Assembly (NCBI GenBank): GCA_964525045.1
Contig: CAZGFD010000037.1
Location: 1-27,206, forward strand
DNA length: 27,206 bases
Reading direction: 5' to 3'
Source: G020348185 sp964525045
GTDB lineage: Bacteria > Nitrospirota > Nitrospiria > Nitrospirales > UBA8639
Shown: piece after piece, positions 15,160 through 22,496 of the stretch
Position numbering within the stretch: the first letter of the stretch is position 1
Layout: every line of letters begins with the position of its first letter
Notes under the pieces: generated by a model
The model's input: the letters and a program-made list of their open reading frames with translations, nothing else
Database searches by the model: none
What the model was told of the DNA's origin: nothing
Translations under genes and position numbers: made by a program

Positions 15160-15330
15160 TTATTGCAACCTACCAGAAAAGGCTTGGTTCAGCAGCGACT
15201 TTTTCAACGTCTTCAGCGCAGTAAGCTTTTTCTTGTAGAGGGGATGAGGCTTTGGATTTCTTCACCGATTGAATCTATAAATGCGACTAATTGCTTTCGC
15301 TCAGCAAGGAATTTACCCTATAAGAGCTAA
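15160..15330 (-). pseudogene. Remnant of a second HsdS, C-terminal end
   Basis: On the minus strand one frame gives GKFLAERKQLVAFIDSIGEE, then 'IQSLIP'. A one-base slip leads to 'PLYKKKLTALKTLKKSLLNQ' and 'AFSGRLQ' with stop. 'LTALxxLKKSLLxQAFSG.L' is the familiar C-terminal ending of type I specificity subunits. It differs from the intact HsdS in this window, whose repeats end 'GLMHDLLTGRV', so it derives from a different type I family. Everything upstream (both target recognition domains) is missing. The remnant sits between the YgjP-like peptidase gene and the XRE-ImmA gene. Confidence 0.65.
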
Positions 15331-15350
15331 GGTGCGATCTGGTCTCAATC

Positions 15351-16055
15351 TCACAAATCTAATCCCGCGCCATTTTTCCTGAGCCAGGCTTTTCGTTCGT
15401 GATATTCGGGCATGACCTTGTCCACTTCATTCCAAAAGGCCTCAGTATGGTCGCTATAGTGAAAGTGACAAAGTTCATGAACCACAATGTAGTCAATGAT
15501 GGTCGGAGGTGCCATCATGCATTTCCAATGAAAGGCAAGGTTGCCTCTTGGTGACCAAGATGCCCAGCGGAAACCAAGTTCGCGAACGTCGATCCCACGG
15601 AAGTTGACTCCCACCTTAGGAGTGTAATAGTGAACGCGTTGGGCGATGCGTTCCAGACCACGAATGATGTAGTAGTTGCGAAAGGCTGCTTTTGCCGCTG
15701 CGACTTTCCCACGATCCACTAAATCACGCCTAAGGTTAAATCGCCCACCCCTCAACAATAACGGCACCCGCTGGTCCGCAACGAGGGACAGCCGGTAAGA
15801 GCGTCCCAAGTAAAGAAACCCTTCGCCATTGCGATATTCACGGAGTACCTTTGTAGCGTTGAGGTCACACCACTCGGCAAGGGTTTTATAGATCCAGTAG
15901 CGTTTTGATTTGACAATATCTTCGATGCGTTCGGTCGGAACTGTTTGGGGGGCGCGTACAAGTACACGTCCATCCCGTTCTATAACAATATCCGCAGTCG
16001 CACGGTTGCTACGCACGACATCATAAACAATGTCAGTTTTACGTGAAGATTTCAT
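15351..16055 (-). CDS. YgjP-like zinc metallopeptidase (M48/DUF45)
   Basis: 234 residues. The N-terminal half is a beta-rich domain ('VIERDGRVLVRAPQTVPTER', 'FLYLGRSYRLSLV'). The C-terminal half carries 'YIVVHELCHFHYSDHTEAFW' at about 190-209, a HExxH zinc motif with a third histidine, followed by 'YHERKAWLRKNG'. This is the YgjP/DUF45 'SprT-like' peptidase pattern and the length is usual. Its ATG overlaps the hsdR stop (ATGA), so it is the last gene of the AbiE-HsdR transcription unit. Such peptidases recur directly after hsdR in type I systems. Their role there is not established; control of the restriction subunit by proteolysis is speculation. Confidence 0.92.
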   Translation of the reverse strand: MKSSRKTDIVYDVVRSNRATADIVIERDGRVLVRAPQTVPTERIEDIVKSKRYWIYKTLAEWCDLNATKVLREYRNGEGFLYLGRSYRLSLVADQRVPLLLRGGRFNLRRDLVDRGKVAAAKAAFRNYYIIRGLERIAQRVHYYTPKVGVNFRGIDVRELGFRWASWSPRGNLAFHWKCMMAPPTIIDYIVVHELCHFHYSDHTEAFWNEVDKVMPEYHERKAWLRKNGAGLDL

Positions 16056-19000
16056 TGCGTCAGTTCCGTGTGCCTTTTTTCGGCCAACTTCACAATCTCA
16101 ACGGCGATTCGTTCGTGTCGGGTATTGAGCTGTGGAATGTTTGCTAAGAGAATCTCGGTGTCGATGTTCCCTCGAAGCTTCTTTACTTCAATGGGCTTCT
16201 TCCAAAAGTCGATGATGTCGATGGTATTCTGCAAAATATCCACGATGCGGGTCATCAAGTTTTTCAACGGTTTCTGGTAGATTTGAGGTACGGCCCCTCC
16301 ATCGAAAGCCAGTTGAATGACATAGTCGTAAAACGTGGTCGCTTCCTTGGTCAGCCCTTCGATGGTGTCCGTGCGTCCCGCCAAGGCTTCCCCTCGGATC
16401 TTTTCGTAGCCTTCAGCCAGGATATCCCAGTTATCTTTGTGTTCTTGAATAAGCTTTTCTAATTTGTCACTTAGCCGCTTGTAGAAAGCTGGGTCTTCGT
16501 CGAAATGGATCGTGCAATGCTTACGAATAGCATGCTCCATCTCACTGGCTTTGGCTTCGGGATTCCCACCCGAGTGTTTCTCCACATGGGTCATGAAATC
16601 ATTGGATATTAATTCAATGGGCGGTATCTTTGGGTTAATGCCGAGATCGATCAAATGTTCGTTGATGAGCGCCTTCACCTTTGCCCCAGCATCAGCAATA
16701 TCGAGTGAGTCATCTTTGTAGCGTTCTTTGACCATCCGTAGCAGATAGCCGAAACGTGCAGCGGGACCACGGAATGGATGACCTGCTTCATGGGGCAGGA
16801 TGAGATTAAGGCTTTGAAGGAACTTCTTGAGATAAACTTCAAAATCTGCTCGGCGCTTGATGTCTTTCATTGCACCGACTGCGGTATGCACTACTTCGAC
16901 TTCGGCCTGCGGTAAAGGTAACTCCCCTTTCACGAATGGCTCAATGTCTTGCACCCCCGCAGAACGGAAATGTTGCAACAGGCGTTGGTAACGTTCTTCA
17001 AGAATGGGTAACTCCGTCAACCGATTCTTCAATCCCTGTTGAATATCCTCTGCATCTTCTTCGGAATAGATAGACAGCGCATGTGCCAGATGATTGGCCA
17101 AGCCAATGTAGTCCACGATGAACCCGCGGTGTTTGCCGGTGGCGACACGGTTCACACGGGCAATGGCTTGAAGCAGGTTGTGTTCCCTCAGTCGTTTGTC
17201 GATATACATGATCTGTTCAACAGGTGCATCGAATCCGGTCAACAACATATCACACACAATGAGAAAGGCGATGCCGGTCAAGACATGATCCGGGTTGTCG
17301 AAAACAAAAGGTTTGCAAAAGTTCTCCACGGCATTCCAGCGTTTAGCTTCTTTACGCGATTCAGTGACAGCAGCGAGTTCATTAGTCGCATCGGGTGACA
17401 CTACAACAGCCGCTTTCAAAAAAGTGATGCGCCGAATGAGTTCTGAATCGGGTTCGGGCTTAAGTCTTTCACGAGCCAGCCGAGCAGCTAGAGCTTCCCG
17501 AATGGCTTTTTGGTAACGGACAGCGGCCAGCTTTGAATGACAGACGACTTGGGCCTTAAACCCATCGGGCAGAATATTGTCAACATAGTGACTCACGAGG
17601 TCCTGCGCGATAGCTCCAATGCGCTGTTCGGCTTCGAGAAGATCACCGGTAGCACCGTATTTCTTCTTGATGGCCAATAGTTCTTCTTCAGTTCGTTCCT
17701 TGAACAAATCTTCGAACTTCGTATCAAAAGCATGTTTGTCTTTCAGAGCTGTGTCTGCAGTCCGCCCTTCGTAAAGAATTTGCAATGTCGCACCATCATT
17801 GACGGCATCCATCAACTTGTAGGTATCGATGTAGTCACCGAAACGCTTCACTGTTCTCTTAGAACCATGTTGCTCGGTGATGAGAGGAGTGCCTGTAAAA
17901 GCAATACGTGTCGCGTTGGGAAAAGCCTCGAAGAGATTGTCTCCAAGATCGGAGCTTTGCGTGCGATGTGCCTCATCAATCATGAGCAGGATGCGTTCTG
18001 ATCGATTCACGACCCCAAATGTCTCCGCTGTAGGTGGTTTCCCGTAGCTAGCCAATGTTTCAGCGACCAGGGGCGGCAAGGCTTCCTTCCGATCCATGAA
18101 CTTATGCACCATGACCATATTGATATCGGAGGCATCAGTACTTAAATGCCCACGAAGTCGGGCGGTGCTGTCGATTACGTTAACTTTTCCACCGATCAAT
18201 TTCGCGGTGCCAGCCAATTGGTTTTCAAGATCAAGTCGATCATTAATCAGTAGAATTTTGAAATCGGCTAAGTCTTGTGAGGCACGAACCATCCGGGCAA
18301 CAAAGACCATCGTCAGTGATTTGCCGGAACCTTGGGTGTGCCAGACCACGCCGGATCGTTCCTCCGGGGTATGCCCCAACCTCAACCGCTCCAAGGTTTT
18401 TCGAGCGGCCCGGTATTGTTGGTAGCGGCTGATGACCTTGATCCGTTTGCCTGCGTCTGTATCCATAAACACCGTGCAGGTGCGAAGAATGTCTAGCAAA
18501 GTGTCGGGCGCAAGCAATCCCTGGATCATCTGCTCCTGCTCGCGTTCCACACCAAGTGGCGGTGTATAGGTTTGACGGCTTTCCGGCCAAATGTCTTTCC
18601 AGGCGAAGAAATGTTCGTGCTCTGAAGTGATTGTGCCGAATTCAGCTTTCTCACCGCAGGTGCGAATAAGCAACAGATTCGAATAGAATAATCGCGGTTC
18701 CCCTTCACGCAATCCAGCCGTAATCGTCTCGGAACGGACGTTCCGGTAGCGCAACAATTGAACAAAGGCTTCATGCAGGGGATTTGCCGTATTGGGGTCG
18801 CCAATCTTGGCTTCGACGACCACGAGGGGAATGCCGTTCACAAACAGGACGATATCCGGGATGATGAAACTTTTGACGCAACCTGGTGTGTCGATTCGGA
18901 ACTGATTGATGGCATGAAACACGTTGCGTTCCGGGTAAGCGAAATCAATCAATTGCACCACAGGATCAGCTTCACCCGTGAGCTCGTTCACGTCTACCTG

Positions 19001-19306
19001 CGCTTTCAGAAAAAGCGCGTGGACGGCCTCATTAGCTTCTAACAGTGTGCGGTTGGGGTGACGCAAGAGCTGATCATGCAAGTCATCGAGTTGACGTTCA
19101 GTGAGCCACTCTTTCCCATCGGCAGTAAGGTTGATCTGACGGATTGTTTGGCGAAAGACGTCAGGGAGGAGCCATTCGCGGAAACTGCTGCGCAAACTAG
19201 CAGCCGGATCGGAAGGAATAAAGCCGTGCCCCTGATCAATGACCCTCCATCCAAGGGTCAAAAGCTGATCAAGAAAGGGCTTTTCAACGTGAAGGTATTC
19301 AGACAT
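16052..19306 (-). CDS. hsdR: Type I restriction enzyme, restriction subunit HsdR
   Basis: 1,084 residues from ATG 19306 (MSEYLHVEKPFLDQL). An upstream TTG at 19342 in the same frame lies inside the AbiEii gene and is less likely. The N-terminal PD-(D/E)xK nuclease shows 'DIVLFVNGIPLVVVEAKI' at about 149-166. The translocase has Walker A 'TQGSGKSLT' about 325, 'LLMIDEAHRTQ' about 442, 'IAFTGTPL' about 468 and the motif 'MLLTGFDAPVEQIMYIDKRL' about 690. The C-terminal part binds the methylase complex. HsdR translocates DNA in an ATP-dependent way and cuts unmethylated DNA with HsdM and HsdS. The start lies 4 bases after the AbiEii stop, separating hsdR from hsdMS by the AbiE genes. The length is normal and no motif is missing. 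Confidence 0.97.
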   Translation of the reverse strand: MSEYLHVEKPFLDQLLTLGWRVIDQGHGFIPSDPAASLRSSFREWLLPDVFRQTIRQINLTADGKEWLTERQLDDLHDQLLRHPNRTLLEANEAVHALFLKAQVDVNELTGEADPVVQLIDFAYPERNVFHAINQFRIDTPGCVKSFIIPDIVLFVNGIPLVVVEAKIGDPNTANPLHEAFVQLLRYRNVRSETITAGLREGEPRLFYSNLLLIRTCGEKAEFGTITSEHEHFFAWKDIWPESRQTYTPPLGVEREQEQMIQGLLAPDTLLDILRTCTVFMDTDAGKRIKVISRYQQYRAARKTLERLRLGHTPEERSGVVWHTQGSGKSLTMVFVARMVRASQDLADFKILLINDRLDLENQLAGTAKLIGGKVNVIDSTARLRGHLSTDASDINMVMVHKFMDRKEALPPLVAETLASYGKPPTAETFGVVNRSERILLMIDEAHRTQSSDLGDNLFEAFPNATRIAFTGTPLITEQHGSKRTVKRFGDYIDTYKLMDAVNDGATLQILYEGRTADTALKDKHAFDTKFEDLFKERTEEELLAIKKKYGATGDLLEAEQRIGAIAQDLVSHYVDNILPDGFKAQVVCHSKLAAVRYQKAIREALAARLARERLKPEPDSELIRRITFLKAAVVVSPDATNELAAVTESRKEAKRWNAVENFCKPFVFDNPDHVLTGIAFLIVCDMLLTGFDAPVEQIMYIDKRLREHNLLQAIARVNRVATGKHRGFIVDYIGLANHLAHALSIYSEEDAEDIQQGLKNRLTELPILEERYQRLLQHFRSAGVQDIEPFVKGELPLPQAEVEVVHTAVGAMKDIKRRADFEVYLKKFLQSLNLILPHEAGHPFRGPAARFGYLLRMVKERYKDDSLDIADAGAKVKALINEHLIDLGINPKIPPIELISNDFMTHVEKHSGGNPEAKASEMEHAIRKHCTIHFDEDPAFYKRLSDKLEKLIQEHKDNWDILAEGYEKIRGEALAGRTDTIEGLTKEATTFYDYVIQLAFDGGAVPQIYQKPLKNLMTRIVDILQNTIDIIDFWKKPIEVKKLRGNIDTEILLANIPQLNTRHERIAVEIVKLAEKRHTELTQ

Positions 19307-19310
19307 GAGC

Positions 19311-20225
19311 CTATCCAAATAACACCCGACGAAGACGTTCAACGGCCCGGTCGCGCTTCGCTGGTGTCATCTGCTGGATATTGAGCATTTTCCATTTGAC
19401 TGCTGGTAAATGTTCCACGCCCTTTACATTCAAAAGATTCCAAGTCGGCTCTCCGCGTTTAAAACTCAGAAGGAATTCCCGTTGTCGTTCGGTCAATCGT
19501 TCATGGATCAAGGTAATCATTGTGTCACGAGTTTTTTCGAGCTCGGCCACGGTCACAGGGATAAGCGCCATGCCGCGAAATTGCTCCTCGAATGTTTGAG
19601 CGATCGGCTGTAAGTTTGGAGACAGCATTTCCGCAAGAGGTCGGGGGCTACTAAGTAGGTACACCAAGAAGACTTCGAATATTCCGTCGTCTAACCCTTC
19701 GTTCTCCAAGAGCTGCTTGACATCAAACAAGTCTCGTGGGTGTTGGCGATCCAACGCAGCACATAACTTGCCGGAATACAGATCATGTGAATGCAAGACC
19801 GGCACCTCAACATAGCCAAACTGCTCCTCAACCGTTGGGCTCACCCCTCGCATGGCTGGCTCGCGTACACACCCACGGAGAACCGGCGAGACCTCTATCT
19901 TTATCCGCGCATTGCCACGCCACACGACGAGTTTGAACACTTGTCCTTCGGCAGCGGCGCGTTCAACACGCACACCGGGCCATTTCTTTTCAATAGAAAT
20001 CCCCAGGCGTTCCAGCGCTGACCCAACTTCTCTCAGGCTTGTCGTTCGATCTTGCACGGGGAGATATGTGAGGTCAATGTCTACAGACAAGCGCGGCAGG
20101 TCGCGCAAGAATAGATTGATCGCCGTACCGCCCTTAAGTGCAAAACAGTTCTCCTGTGCGACAATTGGCAGCACCTCAAGGAGTAAGACAACCTGCTGGT
20201 AGTAAGGATTAGCCCGTGTTAGCAA
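19311..20225 (-). CDS. AbiEii-type nucleotidyltransferase toxin
   Basis: 304 residues from a TTG at 20225, the only start-like codon before the conserved 'NPYYQQVVLLLEVLPIVA'; it overlaps the AbiEi gene by 17 bases. Residues of about 29-54 hold 'FALKGGTAINLFLRDLPRLS' followed by 'VDIDLTY'. This is the GG/S...DxD nucleotidyltransferase motif of AbiEii/AbiGii (type IV toxin-antitoxin, DUF1814). 'HSHDLYSGKLCAALDRQHPRDLFD' at about 145-168 is the second conserved block. AbiEii-type toxins (for example MenT) transfer nucleotides to targets such as tRNA acceptor ends and stop growth during phage infection. The residues needed are all visible. Its stop is followed immediately by hsdR. Confidence 0.94.
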   Translation of the reverse strand: MLTRANPYYQQVVLLLEVLPIVAQENCFALKGGTAINLFLRDLPRLSVDIDLTYLPVQDRTTSLREVGSALERLGISIEKKWPGVRVERAAAEGQVFKLVVWRGNARIKIEVSPVLRGCVREPAMRGVSPTVEEQFGYVEVPVLHSHDLYSGKLCAALDRQHPRDLFDVKQLLENEGLDDGIFEVFLVYLLSSPRPLAEMLSPNLQPIAQTFEEQFRGMALIPVTVAELEKTRDTMITLIHERLTERQREFLLSFKRGEPTWNLLNVKGVEHLPAVKWKMLNIQQMTPAKRDRAVERLRRVLFG

Positions 20226-21021
20226 TCAAGCCCTCTGGTATTGTGATTAAAAAGTTCCGGTCCAGCCTTCCACCTCGTGTCACGAGTCGTTTGCCCTGTC
20301 CAAGAGTGACACGCGAGGTGTCCAGCTTGCGGGTCCACGGATAATCCTGGCGTTTCGCCAGAAAAAGAAACAAGCGTTTGACTTTGATACTGGCACAGCC
20401 TTCCAATAACTGTTGCAGTAATGATGGTCGAAGTACGGACAATCCTTCAAATAGCTCGGCCGCATGCGTGAAGCTAGCCGGCGTCTCATCAACCAAGCTC
20501 AACACTTCCATGATGGCGCGCTCCGGCATGGCTACTGTGAGCGTCCAGTCACGCACGTGGGTTTCTCTGGCGGTAAGACCTTTGGTCCTCGTCGCGGGAT
20601 TGAATAAGTGTTGCTTATGAAGAACCAACGTTTGCTGCAGTTTGACGGCTTCAACCCAACTTGGCAATCGAACTAGAGTCTTTGAGTGACTCCACAAATG
20701 GATACGTGATTCTCCGCCGAGCGGAAGATAATGAGCCAATCCGTGCAAGTTCATAGCCGAGAGTCCACCCACGTGGATGGGCAATCTTGCAAATCTTTGC
20801 AGTCCTAGCACCACACCCTGCCAATTCATCGGCGTAGCGGGACGTTCGTAGGCACCGTGGGCTAAGGGAGTCAGCCAGCCGCTCGCCACGTACTTGCGAA
20901 CCAATTGCGGTGAGATCTCGTGTGCACGAAGCCAGGCGCTTGGAACGGCAACTCCCTCTGGTAATTCCTTGAGCAAACGGTTTAATAGACGGTTTGATAT
21001 CTCTTTTTTTTGTATACCCAT
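20209..21021 (-). CDS. AbiEi-type antitoxin and autorepressor
   Basis: 270 residues. An N-terminal winged helix ('LKELPEGVAVPSAWLRAHEI', 'LVRKYVASGWLTPLAHGAYE') is followed by the AbiEi C-terminal domain ('HVGGLSAMNLHGLAHYLPLG', 'AMPERAIMEVLSLVDETPAS'). The N-terminal part is the DNA-binding portion, and AbiEi-type antitoxins repress their own promoter through inverted repeats. The ATG at 21021 has no obvious Shine-Dalgarno site, which may keep its level low or indicate a nearly leaderless second start. It is first in the unit and overlaps the AbiEii gene. The promoter upstream carries a palindrome over its spacer and -10 (see 21091-21119). Confidence 0.92.
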   Translation of the reverse strand: MGIQKKEISNRLLNRLLKELPEGVAVPSAWLRAHEISPQLVRKYVASGWLTPLAHGAYERPATPMNWQGVVLGLQRFARLPIHVGGLSAMNLHGLAHYLPLGGESRIHLWSHSKTLVRLPSWVEAVKLQQTLVLHKQHLFNPATRTKGLTARETHVRDWTLTVAMPERAIMEVLSLVDETPASFTHAAELFEGLSVLRPSLLQQLLEGCASIKVKRLFLFLAKRQDYPWTRKLDTSRVTLGQGKRLVTRGGRLDRNFLITIPEGLIANTG

Positions 21022-21090
21022 GGTTTATATATTTGTTGATTTGCAAACCATTTCGTCCAATCAGGGATGAAGGGTTTAAATTTATCATAT

Positions 21091-21119
21091 ATTATAAACC
21101 TAAAGTTTATAATCATCAA
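21091..21119 (-). promoter_or_regulatory. AbiE promoter with palindromic operator
   Basis: Reading the minus strand: TTGATG (21114-21119), a 17-base spacer, then TATAAT (21091-21096), a near-consensus sigma-70 promoter. An exact palindrome TTATAAAC TTTAG GTTTATAA (21092-21112) covers the spacer and the -10. More GGTTTA/TAAACC half sites lie at about 21,022, 21,048, 21,072 and 21,127. This is the arrangement expected for autorepression by AbiEi. Confidence 0.72.
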
Positions 21120-21164
21120 ATTTTTTAAACCATTTGTGGTCGCAGGCGCACGGCTAACTACAGA

Positions 21165-21186
21165 GCTAGCCAACATATTGGCAAGC
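21165..21186 (-). other. Hairpin between hsdS and the AbiE promoter
   Basis: GCT-A-GCCAA pairs with TTGGC-A-AGC around a CATA loop. It lies about 20 bases after the hsdS stop (minus strand) but has no T run. It may slow or partly stop hsdMS transcription before the AbiE promoter. Confidence 0.25.
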
Positions 21187-21203
21187 CTAAAAGGGGGACG
21201 GTC

Positions 21204-22496
21204 TTAGATATCACCAACTTTCACACGCACGCGGCCGGTGAGCAGGTCGTGCATGAGGCCGTGTTTTTGGTGGCGCAGTTTTGCAACCAGAATCTGTTCT
21301 GAATTTATTCTGGCTGAGATTGTGTTTAGCCTTGAAACAATGGCTTTCTGCTCTTCCATTTTTGGGAGGCCAACTAAAAGGTTCCGCATTTCTCCCACAT
21401 TGAAGTGTTGCTGAGCTAACCCCCCTTGCCTTCGCAAAACTTGATCTTTTCCAAATGAAGAATTAATCCAATTCACAAGAAAATCCGATCGAATCCTAGA
21501 AGATGGACGGGATATAAGTAAATCCACACAATTTGTCCCTGAGAACTCAGCTGGAACAACAGCACTAGTCCCAGGATATCCGGTTCTAACTGAAATGATG
21601 TCTCCTTCCCGAAGCTGACTCTTGTCCAGAAGGGTATTCGCTTGATTTGAAATAAAAACTAAGTCCGAGGTGTCAAGACCGGATTCCCGTACGTTGGCGG
21701 AACGAAAAGTCGGGATACCCTCAGAAACGTAATACTGTGTCGGACGAATGACGATTCCCACAGTGATCTTTTCACATACTTCTGAACATTGTTTCACCTC
21801 CCACTCCTTGGGAATCCAGCCGAGGGGTGAGTCTTTGTAAAGGTGGGGGGCTTGTGCCTGGGTGGGGCGGAGGTGTCCATCAGGTATAACCCCGCGGGTG
21901 AACAAATCGTGCATTAACCCTGCCTTTATTTGCTGATACTTTTTAATTAGCGTTTCCGTATTCTTTATTGAATTATCGATGGTGGTCAGGATTAACCCGA
22001 TTTTCTCAGGTTCTCCATTAGCCGGGATTGGGATGCTGAGTTTTCGTAGAAGCTCAATGCCCAACGACGAACGGGTTGTGCCTGTTAAAAGACGGTCTAT
22101 TTGCTCTCGTATGAAATTACTTTGAAGGGCTTGTAATAGATACTTGCGATCAACGGAATTCGGTTCAATGACCGCCATTGTTGGAGATATAGCAACATTG
22201 GAAATACCCTCCGGAAAGTCAATGACCTTGCCAATGGACGCAACCCGTCCAAAACCAATAGAGTTGCCACTAAGTGCATAACGATTCGCATGTTCATTTA
22301 GGACGCGTGGTGATACCCGTCTTACGCTATCACTTACAATCTCTCCTTTTTCATTAAGATCCCCGATTCCAGCAAATGGAATACCGTCCCTTTCTTCATC
22401 TGGGGCACGATGACTTGGATGAGGGTCAATAACTTGTGCAACGGTATCCAATTCCACACAATTCCATTCAAAAGGTAGCTTTATGCTTTCACTCAT
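21204..22496 (-). CDS. hsdS: Type I restriction enzyme, specificity subunit HsdS
   Basis: 430 residues with two target recognition domains in tandem. The first opens 'LPFEWNCVELDTVAQVIDPH' (about 7-26). A coiled conserved region follows ('TLIKKYQQIKAGLMHDLFTR' at about 183-202). The second domain opens 'SPLGWIPKEWEVKQCSEVCE' (about 222-241), with a closing region 'LRHQKHGLMHDLLTGRV'. The near-repeat 'K.GLMHDL.T' marks the two conserved regions that dock on HsdM. Each domain reads one half of a bipartite site; the site cannot be predicted from sequence. The ATG overlaps the hsdM end by 8 bases. It is intact, unlike the hsdS scrap at 15,160. Confidence 0.96.
   Translation of the reverse strand: MSESIKLPFEWNCVELDTVAQVIDPHPSHRAPDEERDGIPFAGIGDLNEKGEIVSDSVRRVSPRVLNEHANRYALSGNSIGFGRVASIGKVIDFPEGISNVAISPTMAVIEPNSVDRKYLLQALQSNFIREQIDRLLTGTTRSSLGIELLRKLSIPIPANGEPEKIGLILTTIDNSIKNTETLIKKYQQIKAGLMHDLFTRGVIPDGHLRPTQAQAPHLYKDSPLGWIPKEWEVKQCSEVCEKITVGIVIRPTQYYVSEGIPTFRSANVRESGLDTSDLVFISNQANTLLDKSQLREGDIISVRTGYPGTSAVVPAEFSGTNCVDLLISRPSSRIRSDFLVNWINSSFGKDQVLRRQGGLAQQHFNVGEMRNLLVGLPKMEEQKAIVSRLNTISARINSEQILVAKLRHQKHGLMHDLLTGRVRVKVGDI

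Noticed and set aside
19307..19342. HsdR start at TTG 19342
   Set aside because: It would lie inside the AbiEii coding region; the ATG at 19306 starts the conserved HsdR N-terminus.
21204..22496. Inversion-type phase variation of hsdS
   Set aside because: The second hsdS is only a short C-terminal scrap of a different family, in the same orientation. No inverted copies or recombinase gene are present.
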